Part shown: in pieces, positions 49,812 through 61,096 of the stretch
Numbering within the stretch: position 1 is the first letter of the stretch
Layout of the letters: the number at the start of each line of letters is the position of its first letter
Source: Macrotrachela quadricornifera
Lineage: Eukaryota > Rotifera > Eurotatoria > Philodinida > Philodinidae
Length of the DNA stretch: 64,000 bases
Direction: 5' to 3'
NCBI GenBank assembly: GCA_022393335.1
Contig: JAJEKB010020302.1
Location: 370,136-434,135, forward strand
Program-made: the position numbers and the translations under genes
Notes under the pieces: model-generated
Database searches by the model: none
What the model saw: only the letters and a program-made list of their open reading frames with translations
Told to the model about the DNA's origin: nothing

Positions 49812-51500
49812 ATTTTTCCCTTTTCTAAAAGAAAGGATTATACGGCCGTAAATTCCTTTAAAGTTTGACTGTCTGTCTGTCTTAACCAATCAGAAAACAG
49901 CAACGATTATCTCGATAATAATAGAATGTAATAGTTGCTAAAAATGTTCCCAAAGGGTTTTGGGGATCGGGGAGTCCGATGGTACTATTAATTTTTTATG
50001 ATCTTACAACAAAAAATTTTTTTTGTTGCAAAAAAATAATGATTTTTTGTTAGAAAATTTAAACAGAGCGCTTTTAAGGGCTTGGAAACAATTGGTGTGA
50101 TTAGGTTTCAAGATTTTCGAAATTTACTATTTCGTCGACTGAAGAGAGAATGTTACGGAAGAAAGTGAAATGTGTTTATTTGTTTGTGCCAGGTCAAAGG
50201 TCAAAAAAACATGTACTTAGAGAAATCAACATGAAATCTCAACTTTGAAAAAATCGAATCTTAACGTTTTAGTAAAGGTTTTCGGGATCGAAGAGTTGGA
50301 TGGTACTATTAATTTTTGAATTTTTTTTGGAAATAATTATTTTACTAAAGGAAGGCTTTTTTACGGAATAACGGTTTGTCTCGTGGACTGGAGGAGAGAT
50401 CATATAACATAAAATAAGTTTGTAGTTGTACAGATATACTCTCTTCTAAAGTTTCTCTGTATCTTTCTGTAACCAAGCCAATTTGAAAACGTTATTTGCT
50501 AAATTAATATCAAAAGCTTATAATATTCTAGTTGAAAACTATATGAAGGGCAATGGAGGGTAAAGAATTCGCATCTGGAGTCAAATTTGTCTTTAGTAAT
50601 AAGTTACCAAACAATTAGTAATTAGTTTTACTTTTTTTCCTAAGAAGTTTGATCGAAGATGGTCAAAGATCAATAAATGAAAACTGAGTTGGTTTGGCAA
50701 ATAATTAATAAGAAATAATATCCTCTGTCGTCAGTAAAACTCCACTAGGGACAATTGATTATGAGGAATCGAAATCTTGAGTTATAGTTTTTCAATAGTG
50801 ATAGGTATGGGGTAAAATCTTGTCGCCAATCCTCTTTTTCGCCAACAGTAACTTCGCCAATTGGTGAATTTCCCCACGAATTTCGCCAATGGCGAAAATA
50901 CTGTTGGCGAAAAGTAGTATTAGCGATATTACATAGACTCATAGGTATTAGATAATGATAAATTAGTAAATCATCGTTTCTAATACAACTTGACTTGTTA
51001 TTATCGAGCACGGAAATTACGAATTCGAAGTCAGTAAAAATGTTTGTGATCTATTCCTTAGTTTTCTCTAATGAACTGTTTGTTGTTTGAAGCTTGACTC
51101 ACAGATATTTCAGGGTCGTAAATCTATGTTCGATTTTGATTCTAATATAAAGTTTTCTTTATTGATTATTATATGTTGGATCTTTGAGTGAGATTTGCAG
51201 AAAAATATGTAAAAACAAAGCGACTGTTTGAAGTTCTGTTGTCGAGTCTTCATAGATATCAGTCGTAAAACTATATTCCAAAATAGACGAAGCTCTTTCG
51301 TAGACTACAATGTGTTGTACTCTATTGTAGCAATTCTTAAATAGTTCTTTTTTAGTTTCTTGTTAACTAGCGTATTCACAAATGCTAAGCTTGTTGAGAA
51401 GAATGTAAATGCGATGCATCCATTAACTTCAAAGCTGAACTAATATCGATCGATGCAGTGGCGTTAAATATGGAAACGGCTAGTCGTGAGTGGCCGACCA
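49812..51500 (+). repeat. dispersed repeat, copy B
   Basis: It matches copy A (34428-35650) from ttcccttttctaaaag through cagaaaacagcaacgatta, the ggatcggggagtccgatggt block and gcgttaaatatggaaac near 51465. Two extra stretches are present: about 50010-50390, part of which is also in copy C (aattggtgtgattaggttt), and the 132-bp MITE at 50809. It is non-coding. Confidence 0.7.
50809..50940. mobile_element. 132-bp MITE with TCGCCAA palindromes
   Basis: It is flanked by a perfect 8-bp direct repeat, ataggtat (50801-50808 and 50941-50948). The same place in copy A of the host repeat has no insertion. The ends are imperfect inverted repeats of about 35 bp (ending ttttcgcc inward). The inside is packed with cgccaat/ttggcga words, including ttcgccaacagta facing tactgttggcgaa. 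An 8-bp duplication suggests mobilisation by hAT transposase. Confidence 0.75.
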
Positions 51501-52617
51501 GAGGGAGGCCGACGAATAACTCGACGTTGATTTAAAAGCTTTATCGTAAGTATAATAAATGAGAGTTGAGGCACTTTGAGAAAATGGCAAATGATTCGAT
51601 TCATCAGGTAAAATAAATCTTTGTTAGACATTTGACGTAAAAAAACCTAATCATTAAAGGAGTTCTGAATCCTAATATGGTGTTATTTGCTTATTGTTAT
51701 TCCGAATTCTTGTTCACTTAGTTTCGAAGATCATGCATTTTTTCTTTTATCAGGAGGTCGTAACGGACAAATGCTACGGAAAATGCCAATGAAAAGTTGG
51801 GGCGAAATGTTTTGTTCCTGTTTTCTTGATTGAGAGGGGGAGTCATATGAAAAACATAATTCTGTGTTTGTGTGCTTGCTCAGGGTACAAGGTCAAGCTA
51901 AAGTAACTTAGCTGAAATCAATGGAAACGTTACCTTTTGTCTCAGTTTCTCATTATGAACTGCGGTTGAACTATAGTTCAGGCGATTCATGTCAGTACTC
52001 TATCAATGCACCATAAAAGTCTAAAAATGTTATCTGTGATGAGAAAATCATAGGTGAGTGATATTTTTGAAATTTAAGATTGATAGTTATGGTTTTAGAA
52101 ATCATGAAATGTGGGAGATTCGTTCAAACTGAACTAGCTATACCATTACATTTCTTGACCATTTATCTATCAATAATTCTTGAAATAGATAGAATAAATT
52201 CAGTCGAGGGTTAAGCGAATCACCTCTGACGAGCGTTACTTGTATTTTAGGATAAGATAAACGAAAAAATTTGAAATTTTCGCAATAAACTATTCTCAGT
52301 AGGACTTGTCTCTGTGTAAAGTTTCAAGTCAAAACTGGAAATTCTGTTTTTTCTGGTGTTCCTGAGGGACATTACGACATTCAACCAAAAATACCCTAAA
52401 AATGCAATATCATCGCAGTAATAAGCTATTAGCTCGAAGTCAAAAGCGGTTGAACAATCTTATGAGTTCTCTGGTAAGAACAATCCTACATCTACTATTA
52501 TATTATTTGAATCATCTTATATTATTTTAATAATGATCGTGATAATGACGATTCTAATGATCAAAATGAAATCAGCAATATTATTGCCGAAAATAATATT
52601 CTTTTTGTACTGCTTAT
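51501..52617. other. intergenic, nothing recognised
   Basis: AT-rich sequence without coding frames or clear repeat borders. Confidence 0.4.
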
Positions 52618-53040
52618 TATTCCCTTTTCTGAAAGAAAAGGTTATATGGCATTAAAATACGACAGGTAAAATGCTTAAAGTCTGTTTATCTTTGGGATCG
52701 AGGAATAGAACAGCACCATTAGTTCTTTACGATTTTGTAAAAACTCTTTTTTTATCCCAGCAAAATGTTTTTTTTATGAAATTTGACTAAGGCGCTTTTA
52801 AGGGTGAGAAATCAATTGGTGTGACTAGGTTTTCCGAATTGAAGCATGGATCATATAGCATAAAATTAGTTTGTAGTTTTACAGATATGCTTATTGCTAA
52901 AGTTTGTCGGTATGTTTACGTATTCACTCTAATCGGAAAATGGTATCGCCTACATTAATATTTAAAATTTGTGATGTTCTATAAGTAATCTCTGTGAAGA
53001 ATTCTTCAAGGTATAGAATTCGAATTTTGAGTCAAAGGAC
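52618..53040 (+). repeat. dispersed repeat, copy C (partial)
   Basis: It starts attcccttttctgaaagaaa and keeps tttgggatcgaggaatagaa, ggcgcttttaaggg, aattggtgtgactaggttt and agcataaaattagtttgtag in the same order as copy B. It stops near gtatagaattcgaattttga, where copies A and B continue. Confidence 0.65.
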
Positions 53041-54559
53041 ACCGCCGTTTCTCTCAAAAGTTCTTCAAATGAACTGAAATTTTGCTTACTAGTTTACATC
53101 AATGAGAAACATTTTAGTTCATAAGGAATAAAACTATTTTCATCAAAAATAACATCATAAATTGATTCTAATAATACAATCAAACCATATTAAAGTATTT
53201 TCTGAATAATAAATCTTATCAAAGTTATTTTTCCATGGAGTAAGTTCAGAACAACATAAAAATCAAGTAAATTCAAATAATCTTGTATATTTCAATGGAA
53301 ACAAATAAAAGAATTAAAACACAACATAGCAAAAAATTACAAACTTTTACAATGAATATATAAAAGTACAAAGAAGTATTTGTGCATTTCTCAGTAAGCT
53401 CTTATGTGAACATAAATTGATAAGAGGTTATTTGTTTGAGTATTGTCATGTGTACATTTTATCTAAATATAAGATATAGCTATCGATCTAATGAAAAGAA
53501 TAAAAAAAAAAATTGTTGCATTTCTTTTGTTAGATCAAAACTTTGAAGAATAAATTTTCTTTTTGATAAATTATTTCTAATATAGAGCAAATTTTTCATT
53601 TATCTCAGATAATGAAAATGAAAAGAAAGAAACAAACTCATCTTTCATATTTATTTAGAAATAATATAATTAAATAAATATTTGAATTTTACATGAATCA
53701 TATATAAAACATATTCATTTTGAAGTTTTAATTATTCAAAGAAAAATAAAAAATATTTTTCGAATTGAATAACTTACAAAAAAATAATTTCTTTTATGCT
53801 TAGTAATTTTATCGATATTTTGGTTGTAATCATGATTTTTTTTTCTCTAAAAACTAATGTAATAATTATTGTTGAGAATATAAAATTGAAAATATCGAAA
53901 TATTTTGTTTTCATGTTATAATAAATGTTTCATTGTGGTCACTTATTATAGATGTAATTATATATAAATGAATATTTCGGTTCATCATGATAACGTAGTT
54001 AAAAAAAATTTCGTCATAGAAATATTCAAACCTTTTAAAAACTTATAAACAAATGTACATTCGATCTTCAATAATAATACTTCTCCTCTTTAATCATTTC
54101 TGCACGTTGCTATGTTATATGTTGGAGAAAAAGAACTAACAATGTATGAATTTTGATCAAAGAACGAAATGTCAATATTACAACTGAATTTTGCAATCGG
54201 CGAAAAAAAACTGAAAGAGAAAATAAGAATAACGAAACAGTTTATTAACAAACGCATCATTTCTTTTTTGTACGTTTTATTAGACAGAACAACGAAACAA
54301 CAGTAAAAAGATTGAAGGTAAATACCGACTGATTTTTTTTTTCATTAAAAGTATGTCTTCCAAATTAATATATTTAGTTCTTGTTAGTAATGTATCATAA
54401 ATGGGTTTTTCGATTCAGATCAGTTCATGAAAGAAGCCCTCTAAAAGTAACAAGTAACGCTCGTCTGAAGACTCGCTCAGCTCTTTCTCGTAGAAATCGT
54501 GTTTTGTAAATTATCGTCAAGCTATTCATTTATAAAATTTTAAAAGATCGAAGTCAGAT
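53041..54559. other. long AT-rich stretch, nothing recognised
   Basis: Very AT-rich with many short homopolymer runs. There are no coding frames above noise on either strand. Confidence 0.45.
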
Positions 54560-55190
54560 TCAAGTTCCTGGACATTAACGTCGATTGACCAAATTTCATA
54601 AAAAACAAATGCTTTTTGTTAAAAATTTGTTGTTTGTTTAAAAAATTGATCGTCAAAAAATTTTTATGCAACTGACTTCAGATTTGAATTTCTCGCCCTT
54701 GATTACCGTTCGGTCAACCCTTATAAAAAAAATTTTTTTTGTAAAAAAAGTGATCCTTTGTGTAAAAAAATGAATCTGAAAAAAATTTCGAAAAAACGAC
54801 CACCAGATTCGAGTTCCTCGACCCCGATTACCCTTCGGTCAACCCTTATAAGAAAATTTATTTTTGTAAAAAAAGTGATCCTTTGTGTAAAAAAATGAAT
54901 CCGAAAAAAATTTCGAAAAAACTACCACCAGATTCAAGTTCCTCAACCCCGATTACCCTTCGGTCAACCCTTATAAAAAAAATTTTTTTTGTAAAAAAAG
55001 TGATCCTTTGTCTAAAAAAATGAATCCGAAAAAAATTTCGAAAAACTAACTTCAGATTCGGATTCCTCGACCCCGATTTCCCTTCGGTCAACCCTTATAA
55101 AGAAATTTTTTTTTGCAAAAAAATGGTCCTTTGTCTAAAAAAAATGATTCTCAAAAAAATTTTAAAAAACTAACATCAGATTCGAAGTCT
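54560..55190. repeat. tandem array, unit about 125 bp, about 5 copies
   Basis: The word cggtca at 54711, 54836, 54961 and 55085 marks a period of 124-125 bp. Each unit reads agattcgagttcctcgaccc, gattacccttcggtcaaccc, ttataaa, a T-rich run, and gtgatcctttg. The first unit is diverged. The minus-strand frames across it are by-products. The cgaccccga and ggtcaa words also occur near 37461, in a scrap of the dispersed repeat. Confidence 0.8.
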
Positions 55191-56260
55191 CCGCATGGAA
55201 ATACCCCTGGAAATGTCTTTTCGGAAAAATCGATTTTCGATGTTTTTTTGACCCTGCGGACATACAAGCAAGCAAGCAATCAAACAAACAATTTATATTT
55301 CTAAGACTCTTCTCTACGAGAAAGAGAATATATCTCTCCATTAGGATGTACAATGTATTTATTGATCATAATAAGACTAGAAGAATTCTAAAAAGATTCG
55401 TATTTATAGTCTATTCTTTTAAAGTCATGATGATAGTAGAATAGACATTCTTCTTTCTCTAAGGATGTCAGGATTTCCTTTTCTTTCAGTTTCATAATCA
55501 TAGAATATCAACGCATTTGTGAATATGTTTTACGAATTTTCAAGTGCTCCAATACGCGTGTATATGCTTTTTTTGCCTTTTTTACCATAAAGCTCCATAT
55601 AGTTTCTAGATAGATATGTCGATGACGAGTTTTGTTCCTAGAAGTTTAGTGTCATATATGCGCACTAGATTCACAAATATTCAGATCCACATTCACATTT
55701 TGCACTCTTAGAGATGCAGTAAGTGACGGTTTAAAAATAAGCTTCCTTGGCCTAACATTTTTATTCTGTGTTTTAGTTGGATCTAAGATTTTTTTGTTGC
55801 CAGAGTCAGATGTGAATCCAAGCAGAAGTCGTAAAATTTAGGCGTAGTAGACTCTAGCTGCACATAAGAGCCATTTATAACTTGTTTATTACGAGATTAT
55901 CGTCAATATTGTTTGAAAAATATGTAAAATGTGTTGGTCAACGAAAATTAATCAAAAAAAATCTAGAGTATTTGACATATTTATCAGATTGAGAGTTCGA
56001 AAACTATCAACCTAGATTTGGGTGCAAAAATGTTGCATCTAATGGACGATGTTTCAAGATCACTATTCAATCAAGACAAGGCAAAAGTTCAATGGCTTCT
56101 TAAAAAAAAAATTCTATTATAGGTTGCAAATTTATCTCCGACCTGCACTAATGTTATGCATTAATAAATTTAAGTTCGAAATAAACAGTATTAATTTTGT
56201 TTCATTTGAATAGCATAGCATAGAAAGAGTATCTCTGCATTATTATGCTGCCAGTAAGAG
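55191..56260. other. intergenic, nothing recognised
   Basis: No gene seen. A short caagcaagcaatcaaacaaa run lies at 55265-55290. Confidence 0.4.
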
Positions 56261-56264
56261 TTCC

Positions 56265-56313
56265 ATAAAAAATATCGAGCCTATCTTAGATTTAAAGCGT
56301 TCCGCCGCCCATG
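56265..56313. mobile_element. isolated hAT end, family B-like
   Basis: It reads gagcctatcttagatttaaa then gcgttccgccgcccatg. Inverted, this gives catgggcggcggaacg, matching the left end at 5562. I found no partner end upstream within the window, so it is a solo or badly eroded end. Confidence 0.5.
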
Positions 56314-57560
56314 GATCTGATAAAGCAGACGTTTTTCTTCAACTCAGTAATAAATTTACCCTTGTAGTACATCTCCATTTATGATGACAAAATTAAAATT
56401 GCGATGAAACTTAATGGAGGATTCTCAGAACGTGAATAGACTGGAACAAAGCAGAGATTTTCTTCAAGTATATTTAGTGTATATCAAGAAAACGGTACTC
56501 GCTGAATCGATAGAGCGATTCATGAGCTACGAGATGATCGATTTAGCCTCTTTATATGAATTTGAAAAAAAGGCGCAAAATCATTAATATGAAAACGAAT
56601 GTATTGAAAGTATGTCATTTTGGGGCATTGACCGGATGTAATTCCATAGTTAATCGTTCAAACAGCTCTTTTCATAAAGCTTTATAGAAAATTTCACAGA
56701 CGATGTTCGCTACATGTGTATTTAGTTGCTAATATTTTTCAAAGCTGAAGTTAACGAAAAGCAGCAGATAGTACATAGATCGAATATAGTCAGGAGCCAA
56801 ACGAGTCGCATCGATAAACTTTACCTTGAACTAGAACGGACAAAAAAGGTCAAAAATAAATTCTTATCGGAATTATAATTATAACTCAAGAAATATTTAT
56901 TCTGTTAGAATAGCTAAGGAAACTAAAATGGTATGAATAAAATGAAAAATTTTGTCAAACTACGTTAGGAGAACAAAATATGAGTTTCATCGATGCTTAT
57001 TATTGTATTTTAAATAATGATTTTATTGTAATGGTTGAGACTTAGAAGCTTTTGATGAAGTCTGCAACAAACAAGAAATTCTGACCTGAAATATTCATTT
57101 GTATAAAAGTGCTTTTGCCTGCATAACGGATCTTTTTTATGAACCAAACGTAGAGTATATAAGACACTTTAGGCATTGAATAAATATACGTCCATAAGCA
57201 ATGGTAAATGCCAACCTTTTGTAGTAATCATGAGTCCATCTAGCACTGAAATTGTATAGTGAATGATTTGCAAGATCTATACATCTAGTAGAGACTAGTT
57301 ATTAATGCGTTATTGTAATAGAAAATGCAGTATTTTCAGAATTAAATTGCAATACATAGACGTAGAAAAGTCAAAAATTCATTCAACTTTATTCTCGTCC
57401 TCACAACTCATTAAAATTACTGTCGATTTCATTAGCAAAAAATTTGAAGTTCCTTATAGGTGGTCGTACTGTAGTCTGTAGGTGCTTTGGATAATAAAAC
57501 TGCATTCATCCAGAACTTCCACGTCCTTTCTACAGACATTCGGCATTTTATTCGATCATA
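56314..57560. other. intergenic, nothing recognised
   Basis: AT-rich. No coding frame or repeat border could be supported. Confidence 0.4.
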
Positions 57561-58542
57561 CAGGTGTGTTCAAAAAAACTTGTACAAAATTCCTTTGTAA
57601 TCTTTAAATCTTTTTTCTACGGCTCGAAGTAGCTATAAACGCCATTTTTTTAGGAATGACTCTAAAGTAGTTGTACTGGATAACCATCATAGAGAACTTC
57701 GGATTTTCTTATTTTTAATATAAATCTATATGGTTATATTATCTTCTTCTCCCTCAAAAAGGCTAGCATATATCTTTACTATACTGTTGAAATAAAGCCA
57801 TAAAGATCTGCTTGTATGATCCATTGTAAAACAAGTGTTCTACTAAGAACTATCTATTACAACAGTGCCAGATTAAAATAAACCATCGTTATTCAAAACA
57901 TCCAAACCAAAAAATGAAATATGTACCTGTAAACGTAAACAAAAGTTTATGAATGAGATCATATTGCAAATCAAGATGTGTTGTCTGTTATATGTTGAGG
58001 TGCAGTTTTGATGGTCTTTATTAAATTTATATGCTTGATAGCAGCCTATTTTTTACTGTTAGATGTAAGCGGTGAAAAGAGCGATATCGCTTTAAAAAGC
58101 TGTATCATCAAAGGCGTTTCTAATGAGAAAAATAATTGAAAATGTATCAGTCATGTCATTGAACAATTCGTTAGCATTAATACACCTGAAATACTTCAAT
58201 ATCTATCTGATATCTTGGACATTCATTTCATAGGAACCTTCGGTCAGCCATAAACTATATCGCTGAGAAAATAAAGTCAAAATAAATTGTTGAATTCCAT
58301 CATTTTTTAGGTGAAGAAGTTTAAAATGTTGAAATTTGTGTTGTAGTTGATTTTGATATGTCCAAAGAAAAAACATCTTTACTTTCTATTTCCTCCAAAG
58401 GTGGACAAAGGGAATATCAAATTGTGCTGTTTTATAGTACTTTTCGTGGGCTATAAACCATAATAGAAAACAATCCGAAGAGGATGTGTATATAGAATAA
58501 TACCTGTAGAAAAAGATGTACAAGTTTTTTTGAACACAGCTG
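57561..58542. mobile_element. short Tc1/mariner-like element, non-autonomous
   Basis: The left end caggtgtgttcaaaaaaact and the right end, whose complement is cagctgtgttcaaaaaaact, are 26-bp inverted repeats with one mismatch. The TA duplication is at 57559-57560 and 58543-58544. The 982-bp body shows no transposase frame. Confidence 0.75.
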
Positions 58543-59018
58543 TATATCACACCTTTTCATAAAGCTTATTTTTATCTTAAATTACACTTTGATGTGTCGG
58601 TATTCTGAAAGTTTGTCAAAGAATTATATAATGTCACTTACAATTAGTAAGATATCTTTTAATCTCATTGATACATTTCCATCTAGGATAAATTTTTCGT
58701 TTTCTTGCTATACTTATAGATGAAATTTGAAAAATCTTACCATTTTCTTTTACTCAGATAAGGCATCTACCTATAGCTGTAGAAAATGCCTTATCTGAAT
58801 TATTAATGATAATTAAAGTAACATTTTATTTATTACCTCAATAATAGAAGGTTTTTATATAAGCTATGAGTTATGTTACAAATAAAAATTCATCTTTCAC
58901 CTCTTTAGCAGTTCTGAGTGTTCACTTAAATTATAATTATGATTTAGAGAAAAACTAATCTTTGGTATAACTAATTTTTGTGTTTTTTAAGAATTAATTT
59001 GAAGCTTGATATTACTAA
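58543..59018. other. upstream region of the second ART gene
   Basis: AT-rich leader. A gttttttaag acceptor-like site at 58983-58991 could end a 5' leader intron. A small inverted pair, agataaggca/tgccttatct, lies near 58758 and 58788. Confidence 0.4.
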
Positions 59019-59889
59019 ATGGCTTCAAAATATTCTGATAATAATGATTCACAACATAATCAACGATATTCAGATTTTGTTGAAGAACCTTGTCAAATGT
59101 TAATGCCTATTCAAGGTTATGAAAAAAAACCTCTGGTTACAATCGAAGAAGCTGTTGAACCATTAGTTTCAGTTGTACCCGATGTTAGGCGAATGGTATA
59201 TGTTGCTAAAAAGAAATGTAAAAATTCTCCAGCTGATAATCTTTCAGTAGATGAATCAGCTTCAATAATGCTTTATTCAATGGAATGGGAACCGCAAGAA
59301 GAATGTCTTTATTATGTATTAAATACAACTCTTCGTTCTGAAAATCGAAAAAAATTAATTCCATGGTTTTTATTCTTAAAACTAGTTTTAACTGCATTTG
59401 CACGTCTACCATCACGAAATCGTTTTGTTTATTGTGGTATTAAACGTGATATGACAAAAGGTTATCCTGAAGGAGAAGAAATTATTTGGTGGGGATTTAG
59501 TTCATGTACATCAAGAATCGACATTTTGGAAAATGAACAATTTTTGGGTACAACAGGAACAAGAACTTTTTTTACTATTGAATGTACAAGTGGAAAAGAT
59601 ATTCGAAATCATTCGTTTTTTCGAAATGAAGATGAAATTATTCTTCCACCTGGACGACAATTCGAAGTTATTTCTTGTCTTAATCAACCAGGTGGTCTTC
59701 ATATGATAAAACTTAAAGAAATTGAACCACCATATGCACTTCTTGAACCTCCATCAAAAGTAAGTCAATCTTTTATTATTTAATCAATAATTAAACTGTA
59801 AAATTATATTTGAATTTTTTCAAGGATATTTCAATAACTTTCAACCCTATTTCAGCCACTTCTCAATCACTATCCACATCAATAAGCAG
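59019..59889 (+). CDS. ADP-ribosyltransferase-fold protein with altered first motif (3' end unresolved)
   Basis: Exon 1 is 59019-59759. A GT donor leads to exon 2 at 59825-59889 (phase 0, Ser-rich), which ends at another donor; later exons were not found. The first 247 residues match the compact rotifer/mollusc-type ART fold: WWGFSSCTS (residues 157-165), NEQFLGTTGTRTFF, SGKDIRNHSFF, then the E-x-E pair Glu204/Glu206 in NEDEIILPPGRQFEV. The first motif, which normally has Arg two residues before the conserved context K/R-D, here reads VYCGIKRD with Cys139 in the Arg position (a single TGT codon). The Arg helps bind NAD+, so activity may be lost or changed. The S and E motifs are intact, so it is either a recent loss or a divergent binder. 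If translation read through the first donor, it would end at 59783. Confidence 0.75.
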
Positions 59890-61096
59890 GTATTATTATT
59901 ATTCTTAGATGTATTCAAAAAAAGTTTAAAAAATAGTTCAGATCATGCGTATCTATGCTAAAATAAAATTCATTATTTTTCATAAATATAATTCAAAAAA
60001 TCAAGTACACGAAAAACCATATTAAGGATGAAGATTAAGATTTCGTAACTAGTATAAGGTTAAAAATAAACTATAGGTTTTTTTTCAACTATAACCATTT
60101 ACATTGATACATATCGAACAGATAATATTTCACAGTATATCTTTTGAGAGAATAAGTTTATCTTTCTTATTATAATCCTGATCTTTACTCTCTCAATAGT
60201 AAATTACTTTTGAAAAAGTTTTACTAAATTGTGATAAATGAGATCTCGAGTATTATCTAGTTGCATTAAACTACCAACGGCGAACTGTTGACTCGTTTCT
60301 TTTCTAAACTATTTGAAAATGTGCTTTTTGAAATACACTAAAAGTTAGATATTAAACATCAAATGAACGATATGATGTTGGTAGTTTAATCTAATTGGTT
60401 AAAATAGGGATCTTCGAGAATTGCGATAGGAGGCTGTTCCGAAATATTAAACAGACCATTAGACATCCATATTTTATTAAAATTTCAGGAAACCGGAATT
60501 ATTTCGCTGAGATATACTACGATTTGGTCACAAGTATTTTGAATCAGTCGGGCTAGCTATGAATGATTGAGAACCGCAGATCATCTTTCGCAAAACTCAT
60601 GCAAGTTGCATTTCAAGGAGCTATATAGTAAACATCCTATATAATATCGTAGTCATAGTTAAGAGATATATGAAAGCATAGATTTAACTGCTTTTAAAAA
60701 GTGCGCCTTGTGTATAATGTGATGAGTAAAAATTTCGATTAACAATAGATGTGTAACTGACACTGAATTGTTTCAATAGGCAATTGTGATAGATTTAAAA
60801 AATCCTGAATGACTTCTGTTTTATTTGAATTTTTTTCGCTGATATAGAATTTTTTAAACAAACATAGAATTTGATGTAGAATATAAGTAATTTTTTTCTA
60901 TAAATTTTATCTGTACAAAACACAGTTTTAGTCTGAAAATTATCATTTTTCGAACAGAAGAGAAGTTTTAATTAGTTCAACATATATAGCAAAAAGAAAA
61001 TAATTTCACTATATCTCTCATGTTTAGTTAAAGCTTTGTTTATTAACATATAACTAAAAAATAATTGAAAAATAAGAATCAAGATTTTGTTGAATT
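59890..61096. other. intron or intergenic DNA, nothing recognised
   Basis: It starts with a plausible donor (gtattatt) after the second ART exon, but I found no convincing continuation before the hAT end at 61097. Confidence 0.4.

Noticed and set aside
54858..55091. Minus-strand 77-residue frame
   Set aside because: It repeats itself with the 125-bp tandem unit; not a gene.
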